64,000 nucleotides of DNA. It comes from Bacillus spongiae. Lineage in GTDB: Bacteria > Bacillota > Bacilli > Bacillales > Bacillaceae_K. This document shows, piece by piece, positions 36,442-45,487 of this stretch. A program made the position numbers and the translations under genes. Location of the stretch: the NCBI RefSeq assembly GCF_037120725.1, contig NZ_JBBAXC010000010.1, positions 1-64,000 on the forward strand, in the 5' to 3' direction. The notes below the pieces were generated by a model. That model worked only from the letters and a program-made list of their open reading frames with translations, was not told the DNA's origin and searched no databases. Positions within the stretch are counted from its first letter, which is position 1. Every line of letters starts with the position of its first letter.

Positions 36442-36825
36442 ACTTTTATAAGCCTTGGTGGTTGTTTTCCCCCTTTGAGAAGCAAGTCAATAGGGATGTA
36501 TATCCTTCGTGTTTACTCAAAATTAATCAATAACCTTTCATCACAAGCATTCTTCTTATCGCATAGTAGTTTTAAACATGCATCTGATGAAGATTATCTT
36601 GAATCTCACTTCACCTTGTTAGATGAAGTGAATCATTTAGCTTATTATCCTTCTGAAATTATGGTGGGGCATTGTTTTCCTTCCAAACTAGGCAATCGTT
36701 TGTTGCCAAAACAGAAAGAATTATTTTGACTTTATTAAAGAAACAAAAAACACACCCTATCTAGCATTAGGGTGTGTTTTTCTATATGGGAAGCGATTGT
36801 AACAAGTTTTCTTTTATTTATAATG
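36442..36825. other. Intergenic region with terminator
   Basis: An 84-codon + strand frame at 36475-36729 lacks a ribosome site and is not counted. The terminator at 36745-36781 is listed separately. Confidence 0.4.
36745..36781. terminator. Bidirectional terminator
   Basis: AAAAACACACCCTA/TAGGGTGTGTTTTT with an eight-base loop, between the sigma operon and the opposing DUF4386 gene. Confidence 0.85.
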
Positions 36826-37503
36826 TTAATCTTCTACTAACGGATTGAAGCCTTTAATCAACAGATAAATAGCCAGAACTAACTCAAATATTGCTGTTGG
36901 TGCATTCATGATAAAATAAAGGGGTGTTATTATTTCAATTACATCAAACATCAATAAAAACGTAGCTATAAGAGTAAACGTACAGCCAATTATCCCCCAT
37001 ACTGAAAGCCAGTGAGGAAATAATTTTATCCGAAAAGAGCAATAGTATAAGATTAAACCACCTAAACTCCAAGGAAGTATCATTCCGATATGATTCAACC
37101 CATCTCTATACGCTCTAAGCAATTCTCCTATTGTTTCGTAATAGGATGGACTCGGTTGGCCTTCGATAACAAAACGTTCACTTATGAATAAAAGTAATAA
37201 CAGTGAAACGATTCCAACAAAAAGAAAGGCTGCTCCAATAATTCTAAACCCGAAATACCCAAGGGCCAATTTAGCATTATATTTCTTAATGATTGGATAT
37301 ACTATAACCGCGATACACACATATACAGTCGCCATCATAAATTGAAAAAATACAGCCATCAATACTTGGTTTTTAATTAAAGCTAATGTTCCAAGATATT
37401 CCGGTCGTTCTAAAGCTGGAACTGATGATAGAATGCCAGATACTAATCCAAAGATTAATAATATTCCAAATGTAGTAGCTGTTTTCCTGTTGGAAGCCAA
37501 CAT
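36826..37503 (-). CDS. DUF4386 membrane protein
   Basis: A 225-residue protein with six helices. N-terminal RKTATTFGILLIFGLVSGILSS and the later FRIIGAAFLFVGIVSLLLL and MNAPTAIFELVLAIYLL segments are characteristic of the DUF4386 family. GAGGAGGATGGA precedes the ATG. Function unknown; single gene. Confidence 0.78.
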   Translation of the reverse strand: MLASNRKTATTFGILLIFGLVSGILSSVPALERPEYLGTLALIKNQVLMAVFFQFMMATVYVCIAVIVYPIIKKYNAKLALGYFGFRIIGAAFLFVGIVSLLLLLFISERFVIEGQPSPSYYETIGELLRAYRDGLNHIGMILPWSLGGLILYYCSFRIKLFPHWLSVWGIIGCTFTLIATFLLMFDVIEIITPLYFIMNAPTAIFELVLAIYLLIKGFNPLVED

Positions 37504-37875
37504 TCCATCCTCCTCATAGTATTGTATTTATATATATTCCCTTTTCTATAAACTTCCTTCTCTTTACGTCCTATCAATCATTTATACAGGTATTATATAT
37601 GGTCTACTCTGAGGAATTATTCCTATTTCTCTTATACAAGTTACTTAAATCTCTGAAACTTCGTTCTTACTCGGTATGCTGTCACCTGCCCCGAGTACTA
37701 ATAGCTCAAATATTCTTTGTCTAATTGTATTTGCAATGTTCATTTTAGCATTTGAAAAGTTAAAGAAGTATTAAGTAGCCTTATTTAATAAAGTATTAAA
37801 AAACGATTGTCAATTCCAACGACATTTACTCGAAAAAAAATAACAGAGATTGTATACAAAAATCACTATGAATAT
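37504..37875. other. Intergenic region
   Basis: No gene or clear regulatory element supported. Confidence 0.4.
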
Positions 37876-38334
37876 TCATTGTAGCTTTTTTAATGATAGG
37901 ATCCTTTGATTACTGCTTCCTCTAAAGCGAAGTGAAATGTCTCTTTCCTCCAATAAAAAAGGCCCATCAACTAATACATCACAATGGCTTAGTAACTCCA
38001 AAACATGTGTATTTTCACTGCTAATAAGCTCCTCATATGTGTATCCTGAATAGATCCATATATTTTTCTTCTTTGCCTTTAATGTTTTTGCAAGCTTCTT
38101 AACTTCTCTAGCTTGGAGAAATGGTTCGCCTCCAGATAACGTAACATTAGAAAGCGGGTTTAATAATACCTCCGCACAAATATCATTAACGGACATTTCA
38201 ATTCCATTGTGAATATCCCAACTTTTAGGATTATGGCAACCTAAGCAGTGGTGTGGACAACCAGCAAAGAAGATGACTGTTCTTAAGCCTTCACCGTCTA
38301 CGACAGAGTCATGATAAATATTCATAACTTTCAT
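37876..38334 (-). CDS. nrdG: Anaerobic ribonucleotide reductase activating enzyme
   Basis: A 152-residue radical-SAM activase that puts the glycyl radical on NrdD. The [4Fe-4S] motif CxxxCxxC is at C26, C30 and C33 (FAGCPHHCLGCHNPKSWD), and the SAM-binding GGEP in TLSGGEPFL follows. It overlaps nrdD by four bases (ATGA), so the two are translationally coupled. Confidence 0.95.
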   Translation of the reverse strand: MKVMNIYHDSVVDGEGLRTVIFFAGCPHHCLGCHNPKSWDIHNGIEMSVNDICAEVLLNPLSNVTLSGGEPFLQAREVKKLAKTLKAKKKNIWIYSGYTYEELISSENTHVLELLSHCDVLVDGPFLLEERDISLRFRGSSNQRILSLKKLQ

Positions 38335-40193
38335 TGGTGCCTCACTCTATTCTTTTCTTCCTGTTTTTTTGCAGAGTTCCACTTCGACATGTCCCCAACC
38401 AAGTAGCCTGTAATTCTGCGAATCCTAGAAATATCTCCTTCCTCCGTAGTATGACAGACAGGACATTCCTGATTGATAATTCCTGAGTAGCTGCAATTCT
38501 TACAATAATCCACCGGATGATTAATTGACCCGTAGCCAATATGATTAGCATGCATCGCCTTTACTAACTGGTCGATAGCTGAAAGATTATTAACCAAATT
38601 ACCGTCACTCTCAATATAAGTGATATGACCAGCATTACATAATTCATGAAAAGGACCTTCTTTTCTAATTTTATCTATTGCTTTAATAGGGTAATAAACA
38701 GGAATATGGAATGAATTTGTATAGAAAGGTCGATTAGTCACACCCTTTATTTCACCGAATTCTAATTGATCATGTTTTGTGAATTTTCCAGATAACCCTT
38801 CGGCGGGTGTCGCTATTAACGAAAAATTAAGCTGATATTCTTCTGTTGCAAGATCTGCTTTTTCTCGTAGAAACTGTACAATTTTATACCCAAGTGTCCA
38901 CGCTTTCTCACTTTCACCATGGTGAAAACCCATTAAGGCCATCAATGCTTCAGCTAAGCCTATAAAGCCGATAGACAGTGTACCTTGCTTTAGGACCGTT
39001 TCCAAACTATCCCTACCTTGTAATTCCTCGCTCCCCTTCCAAATTCCTTGAGAGTATAAAAATGAAAAGTCTTTAGCTTTTTTCGTACATTGATGTAAAT
39101 AACGTTCATATAGTTGCTGAATGACTAGATCACAATAAGATTCAAGCAGGGCAAAGAATTGTTTTTCATTGTTGCTCTTAAGAGCAATTTTCACAAGATT
39201 AATGCTAGTAAAAGACAGATTTCCTCTCTCGATACTATTCTCTTCCCCATGTAAATTTGACATGACTCTTGTTCTACAGCCCATATAAGAAACCTCGCTC
39301 TTTGGTGTACCATCATAATATTGAATATTAAAAGGGGCATCAATAAAGCTAAAATTAGGATAAAGGCGCATGGCTGTTGTTTTTAGTGCTAATTGATACA
39401 TATCATAGTTCGGATCACCTTCTTCGAAATTTACTCCTTTTTTAGTTTTAAATATTTGAATGGGAAAAATGGGGGTCTCTCCTTTCCCAAGTCCGCTTTG
39501 AGTAGCTAAAAGAATATTTTTAATAATCATTCTGCCTTCTTTCGAAGTATCAGTTCCATAATTAATGGATATAAAAGGAACTTGTGAACCTCCACGAGAA
39601 TGCATTGAATTACTGTTATGTATAAACGCTTCACAGCTCTGATACACCTCGTCCTCTGTTTCTTTCCACGCAATCCGCTCTTTTTCTGCCTTCTTATAAA
39701 AAGTTTGATATCCATTAAGCCTTTGAAGGTGATTTTCAAATGTTCGCCTTACGTAAGGTGCTAAATCAAAATCGAACATTGGTAATGCTTGTCCGCCATG
39801 TTGCATATTTTGATTTGCTTGTAAAATGATAGATGCTAATGCAAGAGCGCTTTTTATACCATGAGGCGGACGAATGTAACCATGACCAGTATTAAACCCA
39901 TTGGCTAGAAGCTTAGCGAGTGGGATTTGACAGCAGGTGGTCGTTCCCATAGGCATAAAATCCATATCATGAATATGAATAAAGTTATCTTTAATGGCAT
40001 TTTTTACTGAATCACTCAATAGTTTTGTGACCGCATAGTATTTTGACGATTCGGTTCCAAATTTATTCATTTGCCCCATGGGAGAACGTCCATCCATATT
40101 TGCATTTTCATTCAATAGTTCACTAGACGTTGTATTCGAAATCTCATCAAATGTTTTTAACAGCTCTTTTGTTCTCTCATTATCTACCAACAT
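38331..40193 (-). CDS. nrdD: Anaerobic ribonucleoside-triphosphate reductase
   Basis: A 620-residue class III reductase that makes dNTPs from NTPs without oxygen. The glycyl radical site is G596 in RITGYLVGD and the zinc site is the four-cysteine NYCKNCSYSG...CPVCHT. It lacks the roughly 90-residue ATP-cone at the N-terminus found in E. coli NrdD (712 residues), so dATP feedback may be absent or work otherwise. AGGGAT precedes the ATG at 40193. Two NrdR boxes lie about 290-340 bases upstream. Confidence 0.93.
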   Translation of the reverse strand: MLVDNERTKELLKTFDEISNTTSSELLNENANMDGRSPMGQMNKFGTESSKYYAVTKLLSDSVKNAIKDNFIHIHDMDFMPMGTTTCCQIPLAKLLANGFNTGHGYIRPPHGIKSALALASIILQANQNMQHGGQALPMFDFDLAPYVRRTFENHLQRLNGYQTFYKKAEKERIAWKETEDEVYQSCEAFIHNSNSMHSRGGSQVPFISINYGTDTSKEGRMIIKNILLATQSGLGKGETPIFPIQIFKTKKGVNFEEGDPNYDMYQLALKTTAMRLYPNFSFIDAPFNIQYYDGTPKSEVSYMGCRTRVMSNLHGEENSIERGNLSFTSINLVKIALKSNNEKQFFALLESYCDLVIQQLYERYLHQCTKKAKDFSFLYSQGIWKGSEELQGRDSLETVLKQGTLSIGFIGLAEALMALMGFHHGESEKAWTLGYKIVQFLREKADLATEEYQLNFSLIATPAEGLSGKFTKHDQLEFGEIKGVTNRPFYTNSFHIPVYYPIKAIDKIRKEGPFHELCNAGHITYIESDGNLVNNLSAIDQLVKAMHANHIGYGSINHPVDYCKNCSYSGIINQECPVCHTTEEGDISRIRRITGYLVGDMSKWNSAKKQEEKNRVRHQ

Positions 40194-40484
40194 AATATTA
40201 ATCCCTGCCTTCAAATAATTTTCTACTTAAAAAACAAACAAATCTCCATCTTCTATAGAGAGACAGAAAGGTTGCAGCAATATAACCCCATATACTACCA
40301 TCAAAACTATAGAAAAAAACAAAATAAGGCGAATTTCCTTACTAATACGATATGACTATTCAATCCCTTCAAGAGAATGATGACTGTTGATTCTTAAATA
40401 GTTTGTCTTTATTATCATTTTTGGTATCCGTTTTTTTCTATCAACAATTCCTTTAAATTTTCGACTTACCCCTCATTCACCTAA

Positions 40485-40532
40485 ACACTACATATGCCTA
40501 TATAGTTAATTTTATAACACAATATATTGTGT
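40485..40532. promoter_or_regulatory. Two phased NrdR boxes upstream of nrdDG
   Basis: ACACAATATATTGTGT at 40517-40532 is a perfect NrdR palindrome (consensus ACACwATATwTwGTGT-like). A second, degraded box, ACACTACATATGCCTA at 40485-40500, has an intact left half. Centres are exactly 32 bases apart, about three helical turns, the spacing NrdR needs. The operator is some 290 bases before nrdD, implying a long leader. Confidence 0.7.
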
Positions 40533-41027
40533 TATTAACTTTATTTTATTGAACTTACCCCTGTTTGCCAACCCTATTTAACAGATGCCACAGTTTCGTC
40601 ACAACTGAAAAATAGAGTAGAAACCAACATTGAGTTGCTTCAGGAGATGCTGAATTTGAATCTATGGTGAATACGTAAGTTCACCGACATGAAAAGCAGC
40701 CTGGGCTTTAAATCACTTAGCTGCTATTACCATATACTAGCTGGGATAATCCCAGATGCCACAATTACGAACCTCTTGTCGTAGTTCGCGATACTTGGTT
40801 ACTCCAAAGTGAAATTGGCAATAAATCGTGGGTTTTAAAGTGAAGCAAACATCAACGCGCTTTTCAAAGCACATCCTCCTGATTATTTTACAGGTAAACA
40901 GGAATGTGGAATGGAGGCTGGGGAGAATTATAATTTGGCTAAAGTCAGAGGATGCGAAGCAACCGAATTGCCAAAGCTGATAGTAGAATCGACAAACTTA
41001 TACCGTATAAAATATAGTAAAATTAAA
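40533..41027. other. Intergenic region before the T-box
   Basis: No complete gene. A + strand frame from about 40836 to 41067 is open (…ALFKAHPPDYFTGKQECGME...) but starts after a stop with no start signal. The words CAGATGCCACA at 40583 and 40751 repeat. Base composition is somewhat less AT-rich than its surroundings, which would fit acquired DNA. Confidence 0.35.
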
Positions 41028-41056
41028 TTGACGGAGCAATTTGAGTGTGATAGCAT
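41028..41056 (+). promoter_or_regulatory. Sigma-A promoter of the T-box transcript
   Basis: TTGACG-N17-TAGCAT, ending about 10 bases before the start of the conserved leader. Confidence 0.6.
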
Positions 41057-41066
41057 TGGTTTAACT

Positions 41067-41348
41067 TAAAACGAAAAGCTATGATGAGAAATAGTAGGTA
41101 TTAGGGATTTTACAGAGAGAAGATGGTTGGTGCGAATCTTTATTGATCTAATAGTGAAGCAGTCTCGGAGCTGTGAACCGAACAGAGGAATCTTAGTAGG
41201 CTTCAACGGAGTTCCACCGTTATTCAGGAAACAATACCGGAGATATCCCGTATTGATAGAGTGCAGAGAAATCTGAAATTAGGTGGTAACACGGACATCA
41301 TAGTTCGCCCTAAGTTGACAAGAAATATGTCAGCTTAGGGCTTTTTTG
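41067..41348 (+). ncRNA. T-box riboswitch leader
   Basis: A typical T-box leader: AAACGAAAAGCTATGATGAG start, AGTAG, the GAGAG and GGTTGGTGCGAA parts of stem I, AGTAGGC linker, stem III, then the antiterminator T-box word TTAGGTGGTAACACGG at 41279-41294. It ends in a terminator (CCCTAAGTTGACA/TGTCAGCTTAGGG, then six T). Uncharged tRNA would stabilise the antiterminator and turn on the synthetase gene. By position after TGAAC (41174-41178) the specifier triplet reads CGA, not an alanine codon; see findings. Confidence 0.9.
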
Positions 41349-41427
41349 TTTTATTTCTTCTAGATTGAATATTTGCAAAATAATTTTCTGAGAAGAAATA
41401 ATAATTGAAATGGAGGTATTGAGCATA

Positions 41428-43281
41428 GTGAAAATGACACCAGATGAGTTAAGAAAATCATATATTGATTTTATGAAAGGAATAGGGGCTAGCCAAGTGC
41501 CCTCTTCTAGCTTGTTACCAGAAAATGATCCCTCAACGTTGTTTACAGGAAGTGGAATGCAACCTATGGTTCCATATTTATTGGGGGAAAAGCATCCGAT
41601 AGGTAATGAGATTGCTAATATTCAGAAGTGTTTAAGGACAGTGGATATTGATGAAGTAGGAGATACGTCGCATCTGACATTTTTTGAAATGATAGGTCGA
41701 TGGGAGTTTAAAGCAAATGAAAATAATTATAAGAAAAAGCAAATCGATGCCATTTGGAATTGGCATATTATCGAATTAGGAATTGATCCCAGCAGGCTGT
41801 ATATTAGTGCTTTTATAGGAAGTGATGATTTGAATATACAGAAAGATACGGAAGCCATTCAAATCTGGTCAGAAAAATTTAAATCAGTTGGAATAGAACC
41901 TATCATTGAAGATGACCCTTATCAATATGGGACATCTAGAGGTGGAAAAATATTCTTATACGATGAAAAAGAAAATTGGTGGAGTCGTTCCGGAAGTCCA
42001 TTGGATATGCCTGTTGGTGAACCGGGTGGGCCTGATAGTGAAATGTTCTATGATCTTGAACCAGGCGGTGATTCACTGGATCATCCTGCTTCTGAAAGCG
42101 AGAGGTTTTTAGAAATTGGGAACAACGTATTTATGTGTTACAAAAAAGAAGAAACAGGATTTGTAAAGATGCAAAATCCCAATATTGATTATGGAGGCGG
42201 ATTAGAAAGGGTTGCAACAGCCCTAAATGGTGACAAGGATATTTATAATACGGCTTTCTTCCTTAATCCCAAGAAAAAATTGATGGAGTTAAGTGGTAAA
42301 CAATATACAGACGATTTAAAGTCGTTTAGAATCATACTTGATCATGTGAGAGCGGCTACTTTTCTAATTAATGATGGTGCGCAGCCAGCTAATAGTGATG
42401 CAGGGTATATAACCAGAAGGTTATTAAGAAGGGCTATTCGTGCAGGTAAAAAAATAGGTATACAAGGAAATTTTGTCGGTAAGTTGTCTGAAGTTTATAT
42501 AGATGAAGCAACAGCTTATGAAGATTTGATTGGAAATAAAAAGAAAGTTATCGAAATAGTAAATAAAGAAGAAAATCTTTTCTATAGAACTTTACAGCAA
42601 GGAGAATTTGAAATACAAAAACATCTTAAGAATAAGGGGAAAGTTACAGGTGCAGATGCCTTTTATTTTTACGAAACATATGGGTTTCCCTTGGAGTTGA
42701 CGGAAGAGTTTCTAACTGAAAGCGGATATAGCATGGAGGACAAGGCGTCTTATATAGAGGCGGCAAAAAAACATGCTGAAAAGAGCAGAACTGCTTCTGC
42801 GGGTAAATTTAAAGGTGGATTAGCTGAACATTCAACAGAAACAACAGCGCTGCACACGGTATCTCATTTATTACTTGCTGGTTTAAGGGAAGTTTTAGGT
42901 GATCATGTTCATCAACAAGGAAGTAATATTACTTCAGAACGTTTACGGTTTGACTTCAACCATGATGAAAAACTTACTCCAGAGCAAATAGCTGAGGTGG
43001 AAAAGTATGTGAATGATGCGATTTCATCAAAAGCAGTTACCTATATTTCAGAGATGCTTAAAATGGAAGCGAAAGAAAGTAATGTTGAAGGGAATTTTTG
43101 GGATAAATATCCGAATATCGTTAAGGTGTATACAATACAAGATAACGAAGGGAAAGTTTGGAGTCGAGAAGTATGTGGAGGACCTCATGTAGAAGATACA
43201 ACAAACTTAGGAAAGTTCAGTATTAAAAAAGAACAATCTTCTGCTGCTGGAGTTAGAAGGATTAAAGGAGTAATTAATTAA
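41428..43281 (+). CDS. Alanyl-tRNA synthetase paralogue, short and divergent
   Basis: A 617-residue class II synthetase of the AlaRS type. Catalytic parts: LFTGSGMQPMVPYLLG, DTSHLTFFEMIGRWEF (the usual RHHTFFEM is altered) and DYGGGLERV. The editing domain has HTVSHLLLAG (HxxxH) and CGGPHV (CxxxH). It stops after this domain and lacks the roughly 250-residue C-terminal region (DHHA1/C-Ala) of normal alaS. The GTG at 41428 lies 11 bases after GGAGG; an ATG at 41434 is possible. A T-box controls it. Probably a second, accessory AlaRS; a normal alaS should exist elsewhere. Confidence 0.85.
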   Translation: MKMTPDELRKSYIDFMKGIGASQVPSSSLLPENDPSTLFTGSGMQPMVPYLLGEKHPIGNEIANIQKCLRTVDIDEVGDTSHLTFFEMIGRWEFKANENNYKKKQIDAIWNWHIIELGIDPSRLYISAFIGSDDLNIQKDTEAIQIWSEKFKSVGIEPIIEDDPYQYGTSRGGKIFLYDEKENWWSRSGSPLDMPVGEPGGPDSEMFYDLEPGGDSLDHPASESERFLEIGNNVFMCYKKEETGFVKMQNPNIDYGGGLERVATALNGDKDIYNTAFFLNPKKKLMELSGKQYTDDLKSFRIILDHVRAATFLINDGAQPANSDAGYITRRLLRRAIRAGKKIGIQGNFVGKLSEVYIDEATAYEDLIGNKKKVIEIVNKEENLFYRTLQQGEFEIQKHLKNKGKVTGADAFYFYETYGFPLELTEEFLTESGYSMEDKASYIEAAKKHAEKSRTASAGKFKGGLAEHSTETTALHTVSHLLLAGLREVLGDHVHQQGSNITSERLRFDFNHDEKLTPEQIAEVEKYVNDAISSKAVTYISEMLKMEAKESNVEGNFWDKYPNIVKVYTIQDNEGKVWSREVCGGPHVEDTTNLGKFSIKKEQSSAAGVRRIKGVIN

Positions 43282-43876
43282 CATTTCCAAAACGCGGACC
43301 AATAGCTGATGCTGTAGGGTTTCCATTTATAAATGTCAATGCTAGCTTGCTAACGAATACTTATCTCCGCCGAGCAATCTATTCAATCAGATACATTTAC
43401 TGATTCTTCTATAGTCTTCAATCGATGCTTGACTGTTTTGAAATTGTTAGTCATTATTATGAAAAAACTCCCCTTACAGTAACAGATTGCATTATTTCAC
43501 CTGTCTACTGTATGGGGAGGATATCACATTAAGAAATACGGTCTTAATGATGTAACAATCACCGGTTTCCCTATGTTGGAAGTTTTCACAATAATCTAGG
43601 CTCTTTTTTTATAACAAAAGCCTAATTTCTCGGTTAAAAAACCTAGAGAAACTAAGCTATTTATTTTAAAAATCCTTATGACGCTACCCCCATTAAATCC
43701 AAATTGATGCAGTCATCTCATAATCGTAATAAAAATAAAACAAATAAAAAATAACCCAGAAACACATTTAGTCGTGTTTTCTCGGTTATTCATCGTTTAC
43801 ATATAATTAGGTATAAAAACAAAGAACTATGACCATTTCTTCAATATGTTCTATAAAGGTATCCATCATTTCTTTC
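43282..43876. other. Intergenic region
   Basis: Holds a terminator (43750-43790) of the HAD gene and otherwise fragments of frames without start signals. Confidence 0.4.
43750..43790 (-). terminator. Terminator of the HAD gene
   Basis: AATAACC and GGTTATT with GAAACAC/GTGTTTTC inside form a stem interrupted by two mismatches; on the minus strand a T-rich run follows. Confidence 0.6.
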
Positions 43877-44551
43877 TCACATAATATAACTCAGTAATTC
43901 ATCCAATGAATGGATCTCGTCATATGGTTTTATATCAGATTCATTGTTGATCATACAAGGGTTGAACCATATCCCCTTTATATTTACATTTTGACAACCA
44001 TCAATATCCCTTTCTATGTCATCTCCAACGAATAATGTGGCATCCGGTTCTACTTTAAGTTTGTTTAATACTAATTCAAAAATACGTTTGTCAGGTTTAC
44101 TAAATCCTACTTCTTCAGAAATAATGACTGTATCAAAACAACTATTTAAATTCGTGTTATTAATTTTCGCTCTCTGTCTCTGAGTTGCGCCATTTGTTAC
44201 AATAGCGACTTTAACATGCTTTTTTATAATATTTATGATATTAATAGTGTTTTGGTTGATAGAAAAACAATAAGGGAAATGTTGATTCCAAAAATCTTGA
44301 ATATCATGACGTGGCATTCTATATTTTGGTGAAAATTCATCAAATAATGATTCCAAAACATTTATTTTATCACTTTGGCCATACCTTCTTTGGTCATATT
44401 CTTTGAATTTTTGCAGCATCTCTTTTTTTCTTGAATGGTTAACCTCCTCATAGCACTTGTCTAAAATCATTAAAAACATTTTTTCTACGGCTTTATCTCT
44501 ATTAAGTAATGTATCGTCTAAATCAAATATCATTGCCTGATAATCTCTCAT
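43877..44551 (-). CDS. HAD-superfamily hydrolase (YjjG/PynA-like)
   Basis: A 224-residue haloacid-dehalogenase-type phosphatase. Motif I is DLDDTLLN (D10, D12), motif II is the T in VTNGATQRQ, motif III K is in SKPDKRIF and motif IV is FVGDDIERD. The cap is helical (C1). YjjG-like members are nucleotidases; the exact substrate is unknown. Its own minus-strand promoter was not identified. Confidence 0.85.
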   Translation of the reverse strand: MRDYQAMIFDLDDTLLNRDKAVEKMFLMILDKCYEEVNHSRKKEMLQKFKEYDQRRYGQSDKINVLESLFDEFSPKYRMPRHDIQDFWNQHFPYCFSINQNTINIINIIKKHVKVAIVTNGATQRQRAKINNTNLNSCFDTVIISEEVGFSKPDKRIFELVLNKLKVEPDATLFVGDDIERDIDGCQNVNIKGIWFNPCMINNESDIKPYDEIHSLDELLSYIM

Positions 44552-44675
44552 GTCAATACACGGCCTTTCTCACTTCATAGTATTAATCCTCAGTTGGACA
44601 GTCAGATGGTATTGTTGCATAACTAGTTAGATTAACAGGCACAAACTGATTTCATAATCTAGTGGGTTATATTAA

Positions 44676-45071
44676 TTAATCTTCTGTTAATGTAATCCCC
44701 ATAATATGGTCAGTATAAATAGCAAAACTTTCACAGTCCATCTCCATATCAGGGTTAGCAAATGGAATTATTTTTACATTGTTTAACACAATCATTCCTT
44801 TTAAATTTAATACGCTCCCTTCTTGCATCATCTTAAATATCGTGTCCTCTGATTTTAATATCGCTTTGTCTAATAAAGGGACCGTATTAATGTCAGGCTC
44901 CTCCGTGTTGATTCTTTCTGCAATTATATATGAGTTTGAGGTGGCGATTTTAATTTTTCTTTTTTGCTCACTTTCTTTTTGCAATTCATCCAATACTGCC
45001 TGAAGGATAACAATATCTAGTTTTTTCATATCATGTACATTATTTAGTTCATGTCCAGTAATTTCGTGCAT
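44676..45071 (-). CDS. Hypothetical cytoplasmic protein
   Basis: A 131-residue protein. The first 45 residues are helical and charged (HDMKKLDIVILQAVLDELQK), the rest strand-rich with SVLNLKGMIVLNNVKIIPFAN. AAGGAGGAAATACT precedes the ATG, so it is very likely translated. Upstream of the HAD gene by 124 bases on the same strand. Family not recognised. Confidence 0.62.
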   Translation of the reverse strand: MHEITGHELNNVHDMKKLDIVILQAVLDELQKESEQKRKIKIATSNSYIIAERINTEEPDINTVPLLDKAILKSEDTIFKMMQEGSVLNLKGMIVLNNVKIIPFANPDMEMDCESFAIYTDHIMGITLTED

Positions 45072-45487
45072 AGTATTTCCTCCTTATCTGATTGTCCTTA
45101 CTTTTTATCAAAAAATATAAAAGGAACGTTTTTAAATTTTCAATAAATTTAAAGAGAACCTTTGTAGGGCCATCGATTTTTTTAAATTCCTATATGTAGC
45201 AATCATGCAAATAAGGCTTATTAATGCTGCCTAGGCTAGTGACAAATATTTAATCATCTTCTGAATAATTCGTTTATTTAAGAACGCATACGATAATTGT
45301 TTTAAGTATAAGACTTCGATTCCTTTACGCATTGAATTACAAGCTTAAAATATAATTTGTTCATAAGTCTAAAGAAGCCATTTTAAAATCTTCAAAATGG
45401 CTCATTTTCTTAAAGGTTAAACAAAAAAATTAGATCAATCTATATCTATCTTTGATATTCACAAGCGTATTTGAAATACTATATTGA
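45072..45487. other. Intergenic region with hairpin
   Basis: No gene. AGCCATTTT/AAAATGGCT at 45376-45402 is a hairpin with a short T-rich tail on the + strand. Confidence 0.45.

Noticed and set aside
36475..36729. 84-codon + strand frame after the anti-sigma gene
   Set aside because: No ribosome site and no recognisable pattern, although composition alone does not exclude it.
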